A stretch of DNA of 15,790 bases from JAAFHZ01 sp964247085 (GCA_964247085.1 CAXTSX010000071.1:1-15790), one strand, 5' to 3'. Counted from the stretch's first letter, positions 7,383 through 14,598 are shown. Notes: generated by a model not told the origin, from the letters alone. Translations and numbers: made by a program.

Positions 7383-7404
7383 TAAGACTTATATAGTAGT
7401 CTTA
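7383..7404. promoter_or_regulatory. Inverted repeat in the ruvC/yvcK divergent control region
   Basis: TAAGACT (7383-7389) and AGTCTTA (7398-7404) form a perfect 7-base inverted repeat around an 8-base TATATAGT spacer. It lies midway between the two divergent starts, in the AT-rich gap 7337-7473 that must contain both promoters. The spacing would suit a dimeric regulator or a small hairpin in the leader. No named regulator is recognised. Confidence 0.35.
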
Positions 7405-7473
7405 AATAATATTCGTAATTCCACATTTATATTTACATTTCAAAATATTTTTCTCAACTCTTTGGCTAGAATA

Positions 7474-8889
7474 ATGCCTAAAACTGCCCCAAAAGCTCTA
7501 CAACAGATTCATCAAGAAACTTCACAAGCCAGTGAGCGTTTTAATGAAGATACTGGAATTGTCAATAAATCAATGCAATGGCTAGCGCCAGGCTTGTTTG
7601 TAAAGCGCTGGTTTATGGTAACTCTGGCTGGGGTAGTCTTCATTGGGCTGGGTGTGGCTATTTGGGTACGATTGATGCCGATTCGATCGTTTGTACAGTT
7701 TGCGGATGGCGTTCTGTACCACGTTTCTACGGTGGTACCCAATCGGGTATCTGGTCCGATTATTTTAGCGGTGGGCTTTTTTCTGCTGTTTTGGGGTCAG
7801 ATGCGATCGTTGCGAGCAGTGAGTGGGGCATTAGATCCGCAAAGTGAGAAAACGCTGCTGGACATGTTGACCAGTAATCGGCGGCGAAATAGAGGCCCCA
7901 AAATTGTGGCGATCGGCGGGGGTACCGGTTTATCTACCTTGCTCAGAGGCTTGAAACGCTATAGCGCCAATATTACCGCTATTGTCACAGTAGCTGATGA
8001 TGGCGGTTCTTCAGGGCGGCTGCGCCGGGACTTTGGGGTGTTGCCACCGGGGGATATTCGGAACTGTATTGCTGCTTTAGCTGACGAAGAAAAATTATTG
8101 ACAGAGTTGTTTCAATACCGCTTTCAAGCTGGTGAAGGTTTAGAAGGCCACAGTTTTGGCAATTTATTTTTGACGGCGATGTCCGATATTACTGGTGACT
8201 TAGAGCGGGGGATTGCCGCTAGTTCTAAAGTACTAGCAATTCAAGGGCGGGTGCTGCCCGCCACTCTGACCCACGTTGATTTATGGGCAGAACTAGCCGA
8301 TGGGCGACGGATTGAAGGTGAGTCGCGCATTACCGAAGCTGGTGGTCAGATTGTGCGGATTGGTTGTATTCCAGAGCGACCGCCCGCGCTGCCAGCTGTG
8401 CTCAAAGCCATTAGCGAGGCTAATTATATCGTGATTGGACCAGGGAGTCTGTACACCAGTGTGATTCCAAATTTGTTGGTGCCAGAGATCGCCCAAGCCA
8501 TTGCTAAGCGCCGGGTTCCCTGTATTTATGTGTGTAATATCATGAGCCAGCCTGGTGAAACCACTGGCTATAGCGTCAGTGATCATATTAAGGCGATCGA
8601 TCATGCCTGTGGCCAGCGGCTCTTTAATGCAGTGTTAGTCCAAAAGACTAGTCCGTCCGTAGCTTGCTTAGATCGTTATGCCCAGGGGGACTCTTTCCCG
8701 GTGCTGTTAGATGAGGATACTGTTCAGAAATTGGGGCGGCAAATTTTGTCGGTCAATGTGATGGAAGAAGATGACAAAGGCTCTCTCCGCCACAACTCCC
8801 GGAAATTAGGTCGGGCGCTGTTTTATTGGTATCGTCAACAGAAGTCGGAAGTGAGGGAAGTAAAAGAGGATGAGCGATCGGTATCATGA
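7474..8889 (+). CDS. yvcK: YvcK/CofD-family protein with N-terminal membrane anchor
   Basis: This 471-residue protein belongs to the YvcK (gluconeogenesis factor) branch of the CofD-like nucleotide-sugar-binding fold. Markers are KIVAIGGGTGLSTLLRGLKR (143-162), VTVADDGGSSGRLRRDFGVL (171-190), PPGDIRNC (191-198), HSFGNLFL (226-233), NYIVIGPGSLYTSV (317-330) and CNIMSQPGETTGYS (354-367). In Bacillus YvcK binds UDP-sugars and influences cell shape and carbon metabolism; the cyanobacterial role is not settled. About 140 residues precede the core and include two likely membrane helices (about 47-66 and 94-109), so it should sit at the cytoplasmic membrane. ATG at 7474 is chosen over an in-frame TTG at 7462; neither has a clear Shine-Dalgarno sequence. 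Its last 20 bases overlap tsaE. Confidence 0.92.
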   Translation: MPKTAPKALQQIHQETSQASERFNEDTGIVNKSMQWLAPGLFVKRWFMVTLAGVVFIGLGVAIWVRLMPIRSFVQFADGVLYHVSTVVPNRVSGPIILAVGFFLLFWGQMRSLRAVSGALDPQSEKTLLDMLTSNRRRNRGPKIVAIGGGTGLSTLLRGLKRYSANITAIVTVADDGGSSGRLRRDFGVLPPGDIRNCIAALADEEKLLTELFQYRFQAGEGLEGHSFGNLFLTAMSDITGDLERGIAASSKVLAIQGRVLPATLTHVDLWAELADGRRIEGESRITEAGGQIVRIGCIPERPPALPAVLKAISEANYIVIGPGSLYTSVIPNLLVPEIAQAIAKRRVPCIYVCNIMSQPGETTGYSVSDHIKAIDHACGQRLFNAVLVQKTSPSVACLDRYAQGDSFPVLLDEDTVQKLGRQILSVNVMEEDDKGSLRHNSRKLGRALFYWYRQQKSEVREVKEDERSVS

Positions 8890-9310
8890 GCTGTTAGCAG
8901 ATAGTGCCGCTACCAGACAATTTGGTTATGACTTTAGTGAACAATTAGCACCGGGAGCGGTGTTGCTGTTATTTGGGGATTTGGGCAGTGGTAAAACCAC
9001 TTTTGTGCAGGGATTAGCAGCTGGTTTAGGGATTACGGGCGCGGTGGCCAGTCCCACTTTTACGTTGGTGAATGAATATTTAGAGGGACGTTGTCCGCTC
9101 TACCATCTGGATTTGTATCGGTTGGAACGGGAGGAAGTTATTGCTTTACACCCGGAGCAATATTGGGAAGGGTTAGAAGTAGAACCTGGGATTGTGGCGA
9201 TCGAATGGTCGGAGCTATTGCCCTATCTGCCTCCCAAATATTGGCAAATCACCTTTGCTCATCAGGTTGATGCTGGCAGAACAGTAGAAATTCTAGAGTG
9301 TCATGCGTAA
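8870..9310 (+). CDS. tsaE: tRNA t6A37 threonylcarbamoyl transferase complex ATPase TsaE
   Basis: This 146-residue protein is a TsaE P-loop ATPase of usual length. It acts with TsaB and TsaD in making N6-threonylcarbamoyladenosine at position 37 of ANN-decoding tRNAs. The Walker A loop is FGDLGSGKTTF (35-45). Further family signatures are SPTFTLVNEY (61-70), HLDLYRLE (79-86) and IEWSELLP (111-118). The ATG at 8870 follows an AGAGG run immediately and lies 20 bases inside the end of the upstream YvcK-family gene, so the two genes form a coupled pair with no known shared pathway. The short C-terminus ends at a small inverted repeat. Confidence 0.96.
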   Translation: MSDRYHELLADSAATRQFGYDFSEQLAPGAVLLLFGDLGSGKTTFVQGLAAGLGITGAVASPTFTLVNEYLEGRCPLYHLDLYRLEREEVIALHPEQYWEGLEVEPGIVAIEWSELLPYLPPKYWQITFAHQVDAGRTVEILECHA

Positions 9311-9317
9311 AACGCAT
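9303..9317. repeat. Inverted repeat at the tsaE stop codon
   Basis: ATGCGT (9303-9308) and ACGCAT (9312-9317) form a perfect 6-base inverted repeat with an AAA spacer that covers the tsaE stop. A T6 run follows only at 9341-9346, after a CAATTAATTG palindrome, so this is a weak terminator candidate at best. Confidence 0.3.
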
Positions 9318-9354
9318 AATCAAGTTGCAATTAATTGGCATTTTTTAAGATTTG

Positions 9355-9396
9355 GTAGCTAATGATACGAATTGTATAGTTCAATCCTAATAGGCT
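9355..9396 (+). promoter_or_regulatory. NtcA-activated promoter of nrtP
   Basis: GTAGCTAATGATAC (9355-9368) is an exact GTA-N8-TAC NtcA site. It is followed after 22 bases by TAGGCT (9391-9396), which fits the TA-N3-T form of the -10 box. The 22-base spacing is the canonical arrangement for NtcA-activated cyanobacterial promoters, where the site replaces the -35 element. Transcription would start near 9403, leaving a leader of about 54 bases before the nrtP ATG. Expression is expected under nitrogen limitation or on nitrate and to fall with ammonium. Confidence 0.85.
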
Positions 9397-9456
9397 AACG
9401 GTAGTTCAGTGGAGCTTCAAATAACCACCGACTAGCCCCGATTCTTATCATATTTT

Positions 9457-10938
9457 ATGTTGGCAAACCTGTTTACTTTCCGCGATCGCTACCGCATATT
9501 ACACATGTCCTGGTTAGCGTTTTTAATTACTTTTGTCTGTTGGTTTAACTTTGCCCCCTTTGCGGCGGTAATTGGCAAAGAGCTGCATTTAGATCCAGCC
9601 CAACTGAAAACCATCGCAATTTGCAACCTGGCCATCACCATTCCCGCTCGAATCGTAGTCGGGGCTTTGCTCGACAAATTTGGACCACGCAAAACCTACT
9701 CGTTGTTACTGATGTTTGCCTTGATTCCTTGCTTGATGACAGCAATGGCTCAAGACTTCAATCAATTGGTCATCAGTCGGTTGCTGATGGGCATCGTTGG
9801 TTCCGGCTTTGTGATCGGGATTCGGATGGTAGCCGAGTGGTTCCCACCTAAAGACATTGGGATGGCTCAGGGTATTTATGGTGGTTGGGGCAACTTTGGC
9901 GCTTTCGTGGCCGAATTTGCACTGCCCTTGGTGGCTGGTGCCGCAGCCGTATTCGCTGGTGGCAACTACAACTGGCGGTTGGCGATCGCCATGACTGGGG
10001 TTATTGCTGCAATCTATGGCGTAGTCTATTACAACAGCGTTACTGATACTCCACCTGGTAAAGAATATAAGCGCCCCAAAAAATATGGTGCAATGTCTGT
10101 AACCAGTCCCGGTAGCTTCTACGGATTACTAGCCATGAACTTTGGTTTGATCTTTGCCCTCGGACTACTGGCTTGGCGGTTGGCTCAACCCAAGATTCAC
10201 TTCCTTAACCCAACTTCGATGTATGTGGTGTGGGCAGGACTACTAGCACTCTACATTTATCAAAGCTATCAAGCTTGGCAAGTTAACAAAGAAGTTCTTA
10301 CTGGCCAAAAAACCTACTCGCCGCAAGAACGGTATGAGTTCCGGCAAGTTGCTTTACTGCAATTCACCTACATCACCAACTTTGGTTCAGAGCTGGCTGC
10401 CGTATCAATGCTGCCCCTGTTCTTTGAGAAGACTTTTGGTATCGAACATGTTTTAGCGGCGATGATTGCTTCTAGCTATCCTTTTTTAAACTTGGTTTCT
10501 CGTCCTAGTGGTGGCTTATTGTCCGATCGAATGGGCAGTCGCAAATGGACAATGACAATTGTTTCAGTCTGTATTGGGTTAGGCTACTTAGCAGCTGCCA
10601 AAATTGATAAAGGCTGGCCGTTGGCTGCTGCCGTAGTGGTCATGATGATTACCGCTTACTTTGCTCAAGCTGGCTGCGGTGGTACCTATGCGATCGTACC
10701 TTTAATTAAGCCCGAAATTACTGGCCAAATTGCTGGTAACGTTGGTGCCTACGGTAACTTTGGTGGCGTAGTTTACTTAACTATTCACAGTCTGACCAAC
10801 GATGCCACACTGTTTGCCACCATGGGGATTACCGCATTGGTCTGTGCTTCACTCTGTGCATTCTTCTTAAAGGAACCCCAAAACTCTTTTGGTCAAGAAA
10901 CTGCCACAGCAAATCAGGTCGGAGCCTCCAGCATCTAG
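9457..10938 (+). CDS. nrtP: Nitrate/nitrite permease of the major facilitator superfamily (NNP family)
   Basis: This 493-residue inner-membrane protein is an MFS transporter of the NarK/NrtP group, which imports nitrate and nitrite. Two family signatures are present: GGWGNFGAF (142-150) and GNVGAYGNFGG (427-437). The conserved arginine in the IGIRMVAEW helix (Arg123) matches the anion-binding arginine of this family, and the MFS loop motifs GALLDKFGPRK (69-79) and SRPSGGLLSDRMG (348-360) are clear. About twelve hydrophobic helices can be read, with a longer cytoplasmic segment near 197-220 and another near 270-295. ATG at 9457 has no obvious Shine-Dalgarno sequence. It lies behind an NtcA site and upstream of narB in the same direction, so it replaces the ABC-type NrtABCD system found in some freshwater strains. 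Confidence 0.95.
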   Translation: MLANLFTFRDRYRILHMSWLAFLITFVCWFNFAPFAAVIGKELHLDPAQLKTIAICNLAITIPARIVVGALLDKFGPRKTYSLLLMFALIPCLMTAMAQDFNQLVISRLLMGIVGSGFVIGIRMVAEWFPPKDIGMAQGIYGGWGNFGAFVAEFALPLVAGAAAVFAGGNYNWRLAIAMTGVIAAIYGVVYYNSVTDTPPGKEYKRPKKYGAMSVTSPGSFYGLLAMNFGLIFALGLLAWRLAQPKIHFLNPTSMYVVWAGLLALYIYQSYQAWQVNKEVLTGQKTYSPQERYEFRQVALLQFTYITNFGSELAAVSMLPLFFEKTFGIEHVLAAMIASSYPFLNLVSRPSGGLLSDRMGSRKWTMTIVSVCIGLGYLAAAKIDKGWPLAAAVVVMMITAYFAQAGCGGTYAIVPLIKPEITGQIAGNVGAYGNFGGVVYLTIHSLTNDATLFATMGITALVCASLCAFFLKEPQNSFGQETATANQVGASSI

Positions 10939-10952
10939 AAAAATATCTAGAT
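10933..10952 (+). repeat. Small inverted repeat at the nrtP stop
   Basis: ATCTAGA (10933-10939) is complementary to TCTAGAT (10946-10952) with a 6-base A-rich loop, overlapping the nrtP stop codon. It is part of a local run of CTAG tetranucleotides and could add to termination. Confidence 0.35.
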
Positions 10953-10972
10953 TACAACTAGTATCTTCATCT

Positions 10973-10998
10973 AGAAATCCCTCATGAGAGGGATTTCT
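10973..10998 (+). terminator. Hairpin terminator after nrtP
   Basis: AGAAATCCCTC (10973-10983) pairs perfectly with GAGGGATTTCT (10988-10998) around an ATGA loop, an 11-base stem 35 bases after the nrtP stop. The 3' arm ends in TTTCT, but no long T run follows, so termination may be partial. It separates nrtP from the narB promoter. Confidence 0.65.
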
Positions 10999-11021
10999 GC
11001 TGTACTAGATTAAATTTTTCC

Positions 11022-11069
11022 GTATTGACTGATACAGAAGAGCCACCAAATAATAAGCAACTGTATAAG
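11022..11069 (+). promoter_or_regulatory. NtcA-type promoter of narB
   Basis: GTATTGACTGATAC (11022-11035) is an exact GTA-N8-TAC palindromic NtcA site. The best -10 box, TATAAG (11064-11069), lies 28 bases downstream, longer than the usual 20-24. Transcription from it would start near 11076, giving a leader of about 15 bases. No TA-N3-T box is found at the canonical distance. The site is convincing; the precise promoter geometry is not. Confidence 0.75.
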
Positions 11070-11090
11070 TTTAGTATCACCCTTTGACCT

Positions 11091-13322
11091 ATGGCTGACC
11101 TGACTAAAACTCTTTGCCCTTATTGTGGCGTAGGCTGTGGCTTAGAAGCATCGCCACCAGCTCGTCCTGGGAAACCAATTACTCGGGATAGTAAAGGTCG
11201 TCCCATTTGGAAAGTGGTGGGAGATAAGGCACATCCTTCTAGTCAGGGGATGGTTTGTGTCAAAGGAGCCACGGTCGCCGAATCTTTAGATGAAGGTCGG
11301 TTGCTCTACCCCATGTTGCGCGACAGCCTAGATCAGCCCTTTGAAAGAGTCACCTGGGAAGTAGCATTCGATCGGATCACCAGCAACATCCGCCAAACGA
11401 TGATGGACAAGGGTGGTGACGGTATTTGTATGTATGGCTCCGGGCAGTTTCAGACCGAAGATTATTACGTCGCCCAAAAATTAATGAAAGGCTGCCTCAG
11501 CAGCAATAACTTTGATGCCAACTCCCGGCTTTGTATGTCGTCGGCAGTGTCTGGCTATATCCAAAGCTTTGGGGCGGATGGTCCACCCTGTTGCTATGAC
11601 GATATTGAGCAGACGGATTACGCTTTCATCATCGGTTCCAACATGGCCGACTGTCATTCAGTACTGTTCAACCGGCTAAAAAAATATCACAAGAAAAATA
11701 ACCACGTCAAAATGGTGGTGGTTGATCCCCGCCGCACCGCTACCGCCGAAGCCGCCGACTTACATTTAGCGATCAAACCAGGTAGTGATATTGACCTGCT
11801 CAATGGCATGGCACACTTACTAATTAACTGGAGCAAGATCGATCGAGACTTTATCCAAAAACACACCGACAACTTTGAGGCTTTTGCCGAAGTTGCCAAC
11901 TATTACACCCCGTCTTTGGTAGCCGATCGCTGTGGCATTACCCAAGCTGATTTAGAAACAGCCGCCCGCTGGTGGGCGGAGTCCCAGCGGGTCTTATCTT
12001 TCTGGTCAATGGGGATCAACCAATCGACGGAAGGCACCGCCAAAGTGCGCAGCATCATCAACCTACACCTAATGACCAAGCAAATTGGCAAGCCCGGTGC
12101 CGGACCATTTTCCCTCACTGGTCAACCGAACGCCATGGGTGGTCGGGAAGCCGGTGGTCTGGCGCATATTCTGCCCGGCTATCGGTTAGTCAACAATCCT
12201 GAACATCGAGCAACGGTAGAGCAGATCTGGAAACTGCCCCCCGGCAAACTTTCGACGACCCCTGGCCGGACAGTGGGCGATATGATTACGGGTCTGGAGC
12301 AGGGTGCCGTGGGCGTGATGTGGATTGCGGCCACTAACCCAGCAGTGAGTTTGCCAGACTTGGTGCGGACTAAAGCAGCCTTCGCCAAATCACCCTTCAC
12401 GATTTATCAAGACGCTTACTACCCCACCGAAACCTCTAAATACGCTCATTTATTGTTACCAGCAGCCCAGTGGGGCGAAAAAACCGGAGTGATGACCAAC
12501 TCCGAGCGAGTAGTCACCATCTGTCCAGCCTTTCGGATGGCACCCGGCGAAGCCAAAGCTGACTGGGAAATTTTTGCCGAGGTGGGACGGCGACTAGGTT
12601 TTGGCAAACAATTTACTTTTGGTAATAGCGCCGAGGTGTATCGAGAATTTACTGAGTTCACCCGCAGTCGCCCCTGCGATGTTACCGGTCTCAGCCACAA
12701 AGAACTAGCCGAGCAGGGACCCACCCAATGGCCCTTTGCCGAATTCACCACCAAGCGTTTGGGCAAGCGTCTGTATACCGATTACCGTTTTCATACCCCC
12801 AACAAAAAAGCCCAGTTTGTCGCCCACCACACCCGAGGACTAGCCGAACCAGCTAACCCAGAGTACCCGCTGATCCTGACTACTGGACGTTTGTACGGCC
12901 ACTGGCACACCCTCACTCGCACTGGTCGAGTACCCAAGATTCAGCAGATGCACCCCCAACCCTTTGTGGAAATTCATCCCAAGGATGCTCGCAAATTGAG
13001 TATTGAATCGGGAGATCTGGTCAAAGTGAAGTCGGCACGCGGACAAGCGCAGTTCCCAGCGCGGGTCACCGAATTCATTGCCCCGGGCACCGTGTTTGTA
13101 CCGATGCACTGGGGAGAACTATGGGCTGACCAAGCCGAAGCCAATGTGATCACCCATGGTCAGGCCTGCCCCGACTCCAAACAACCAGAGCTGAAAGCCT
13201 GTGCGGTCAATCTCACCAAGCTCCGATCGCCTTTAGCTCCCGCAGAGGCCGTCACGATTATGACCAAACATTCCACCGAGCCAGTACCCGTATTGATGAT
13301 GGACACTATTGCCACTGTTTAG
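11091..13322 (+). CDS. narB: Ferredoxin-dependent assimilatory nitrate reductase
   Basis: This 743-residue molybdopterin enzyme reduces nitrate to nitrite in the cytoplasm with electrons from ferredoxin. The N-terminal [4Fe-4S] ligands are Cys9, Cys12, Cys16 and Cys56 (CPYCGVGC, then MVCVKGA). The likely molybdenum ligand is Cys148 in NSRLCMSSAVSGY. Bis-MGD binding is indicated by IIGSNMADCHS (180-190), VVVDPRRTATAEAADLHL, GQPNAMGGREAGG and the C-terminal dinucleotide-binding domain from about residue 600 (TTGRLYGHWHTLTRTGR, then FVPMHWGELWAD). There is no Tat signal and no C-terminal [2Fe-2S] domain, as expected for cyanobacterial NarB rather than NasA or NapA. It lies 152 bases after nrtP behind its own NtcA-like site. 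Its last 17 bases overlap the oppositely oriented DciA-like gene. No nirA is within the window. Confidence 0.97.
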   Translation: MADLTKTLCPYCGVGCGLEASPPARPGKPITRDSKGRPIWKVVGDKAHPSSQGMVCVKGATVAESLDEGRLLYPMLRDSLDQPFERVTWEVAFDRITSNIRQTMMDKGGDGICMYGSGQFQTEDYYVAQKLMKGCLSSNNFDANSRLCMSSAVSGYIQSFGADGPPCCYDDIEQTDYAFIIGSNMADCHSVLFNRLKKYHKKNNHVKMVVVDPRRTATAEAADLHLAIKPGSDIDLLNGMAHLLINWSKIDRDFIQKHTDNFEAFAEVANYYTPSLVADRCGITQADLETAARWWAESQRVLSFWSMGINQSTEGTAKVRSIINLHLMTKQIGKPGAGPFSLTGQPNAMGGREAGGLAHILPGYRLVNNPEHRATVEQIWKLPPGKLSTTPGRTVGDMITGLEQGAVGVMWIAATNPAVSLPDLVRTKAAFAKSPFTIYQDAYYPTETSKYAHLLLPAAQWGEKTGVMTNSERVVTICPAFRMAPGEAKADWEIFAEVGRRLGFGKQFTFGNSAEVYREFTEFTRSRPCDVTGLSHKELAEQGPTQWPFAEFTTKRLGKRLYTDYRFHTPNKKAQFVAHHTRGLAEPANPEYPLILTTGRLYGHWHTLTRTGRVPKIQQMHPQPFVEIHPKDARKLSIESGDLVKVKSARGQAQFPARVTEFIAPGTVFVPMHWGELWADQAEANVITHGQACPDSKQPELKACAVNLTKLRSPLAPAEAVTIMTKHSTEPVPVLMMDTIATV

Positions 13323-13755
13323 ATATACAGAACCGACACTCCAACCAGCGATCGAGTTCCCAACGGGGTGTGCAAGCGCCACACTGCGGACAAAAGCAGC
13401 GCTCTTGCGACCTGTCGCCCAAACTATCTAGAGTTGGAGTGGGTGGAGACGCTGGTTGCCAACGACTACTGGCAAACCTAATCTCGGTGAGTGGGGTGGT
13501 GATTTGCTTATTCAGTTCTTTTAAAATCTGTCGCCTCTGCCAAGTGCAGTGATCAGCCAAACTAGCGCTAATCGTTGCCACATAGAGAGTATCTTCCACC
13601 CGTATCCGGGGGTAAAGGTCTCGATCGGATGTATGAGGAATCCTCAGGGTCGTAATCAATTGCGGCCAGGCCGCTAAAATCTCTTGCCAATCCCGGTAGC
13701 TGTCCCAGGGTGGCTCTTGGGTAATAATGTCTAGGATTTGATCGATCGATTCCAT
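13306..13755 (-). CDS. DUF721/DciA-like protein with C-terminal zinc ribbon
   Basis: This 149-residue protein has a DUF721 (DciA) pattern: a tryptophan-centred helix near 23-37 (ILAAWPQLI), then VEDTLYVATISASLADHCTW (53-72), a long helix with ILKELNK, and EIRFASSRW (91-99). DciA is the ancestral bacterial loader of the replicative helicase DnaB, but the equivalence of this cyanobacterial form is inferred. The C-terminus adds a CxxC-14-CxxC zinc ribbon (Cys122, Cys125, Cys140, Cys143) following a proline-rich linker. ATG at 13755 is preferred; a GTG two codons upstream is possible. It is 18 bases downstream of the FGE-like gene on the same strand and converges on narB with a 17-base overlap. 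It should not be confused with the nitrate-reductase-associated protein NarM. Confidence 0.72.
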   Translation of the reverse strand: MESIDQILDIITQEPPWDSYRDWQEILAAWPQLITTLRIPHTSDRDLYPRIRVEDTLYVATISASLADHCTWQRRQILKELNKQITTPLTEIRFASSRWQPASPPTPTLDSLGDRSQERCFCPQCGACTPRWELDRWLECRFCISKQWQ

Positions 13756-13773
13756 GACCACATTCTAGCGCTA

Positions 13774-14598
13774 TTACCCACAGGCTACCCGCAAACCAAT
13801 ATAGCTAGCCGCCGTATTACTAAAGTCCCGATTAGCCGATCGACAGTAACCCGGATTAATCACCCAAGAGCCACCGCGCACGACATAACTATTATTTTCA
13901 CCATTTACCCAAGCACTCCCATTAGTCGGGGCACCAGTGTAGCTATTATGAAATTCATCAGCACACCACTCTTCCACATTACCATGCATGTCATACAGAC
14001 CAAAGGCATTAGCCGCGTAGCTGCCCACCATAGTTGTTTGGCGAGGCTGGCTGGAATCATAGGCATAGTGATTAGCCACCGTTCGATTCACTACTTCACC
14101 AAAATGATAGGGGGCAGTAGTGCCTGCTCGACAGGCGTATTCCCACTCGGCTTCGGCGGGTAATCGATAGGGTTGGCCAGTAAGTGTGGAGAGTTTTTGA
14201 CAGAATGCCACGGACTGCTGCCAAGTTACCTGTTCCACTGGCAAATCATCGCCTTGAAAATGCGATGGGTTGTTACCCATCACCATCTGCCACTGGCGTT
14301 GAGTTACTAGATACCGACCAAGTTGAAAGGCTGGCACTGTCACCCGATGCGGTGGTCTTTCCTCTGGTTTGCTATGTTTTTCGGTGGCGGCTGCCCCCAT
14401 TAAAAAACTACCGCCAGGAATAGTTACCATCTCTAACTGGATGCCCTTTCCTAAGGCGATAAATTTGCCCTGGGCAGCGGGACTCGACTTCCCGCCTAAA
14501 ATTATTGATCCGCCCCAGGTACCTAATCCAATTAAGACAGCTCGTCTCGATCGAAAGCTGGGTTGTTTTTTGTGATATTCAGTTCGCCAGATTTCCAT
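13774..14598 (-). CDS. Exported FGE-sulfatase-domain (SUMF1-like) protein
   Basis: This 274-residue protein has a twin-arginine signal: SRRAVLIGLG (residues 17-26), a short hydrophobic run, and a possible cleavage after SPA (about 39-41). It should be exported folded to the periplasm or thylakoid lumen. The remainder is a complete FGE-sulfatase fold: MVTIPGGSFLMG (57-68), RYLVTQRQWQMVMGNNPSHF (95-114), RLPAEAEWEYACRAG (145-159), GLYDMHGNVEEW (200-211) and RGGSWV (241-246). In true formylglycine-generating enzymes two cysteines near the C-terminus bind copper. Here Cys252 aligns with the second, but the first is replaced by Ile247, so oxidation of sulfatase cysteines is doubtful. ATG at 14598 is chosen because it leaves a normal Tat signal; an in-frame TTG lies 8 codons upstream. 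It is probably co-transcribed with the DciA-like gene. Substrate unknown. Confidence 0.88.
   Translation of the reverse strand: MEIWRTEYHKKQPSFRSRRAVLIGLGTWGGSIILGGKSSPAAQGKFIALGKGIQLEMVTIPGGSFLMGAAATEKHSKPEERPPHRVTVPAFQLGRYLVTQRQWQMVMGNNPSHFQGDDLPVEQVTWQQSVAFCQKLSTLTGQPYRLPAEAEWEYACRAGTTAPYHFGEVVNRTVANHYAYDSSQPRQTTMVGSYAANAFGLYDMHGNVEEWCADEFHNSYTGAPTNGSAWVNGENNSYVVRGGSWVINPGYCRSANRDFSNTAASYIGLRVACG

Noticed and set aside
9331..9346. Rho-independent terminator after tsaE
   Set aside because: The AT-only palindrome before the T6 run has no loop and would be unstable.
13306..13755. Small gene next to narB as NarM (nitrate-reductase-associated protein)
   Set aside because: Position is suggestive, but the orientation is opposite and the sequence shows the DUF721/DciA pattern plus a zinc ribbon, not what I know of the NarM family.
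13738..14163. Plus-strand open frame of 141 codons opposite the FGE-like gene
   Set aside because: Shadow of the FGE-domain coding sequence; the translation resembles no protein family.
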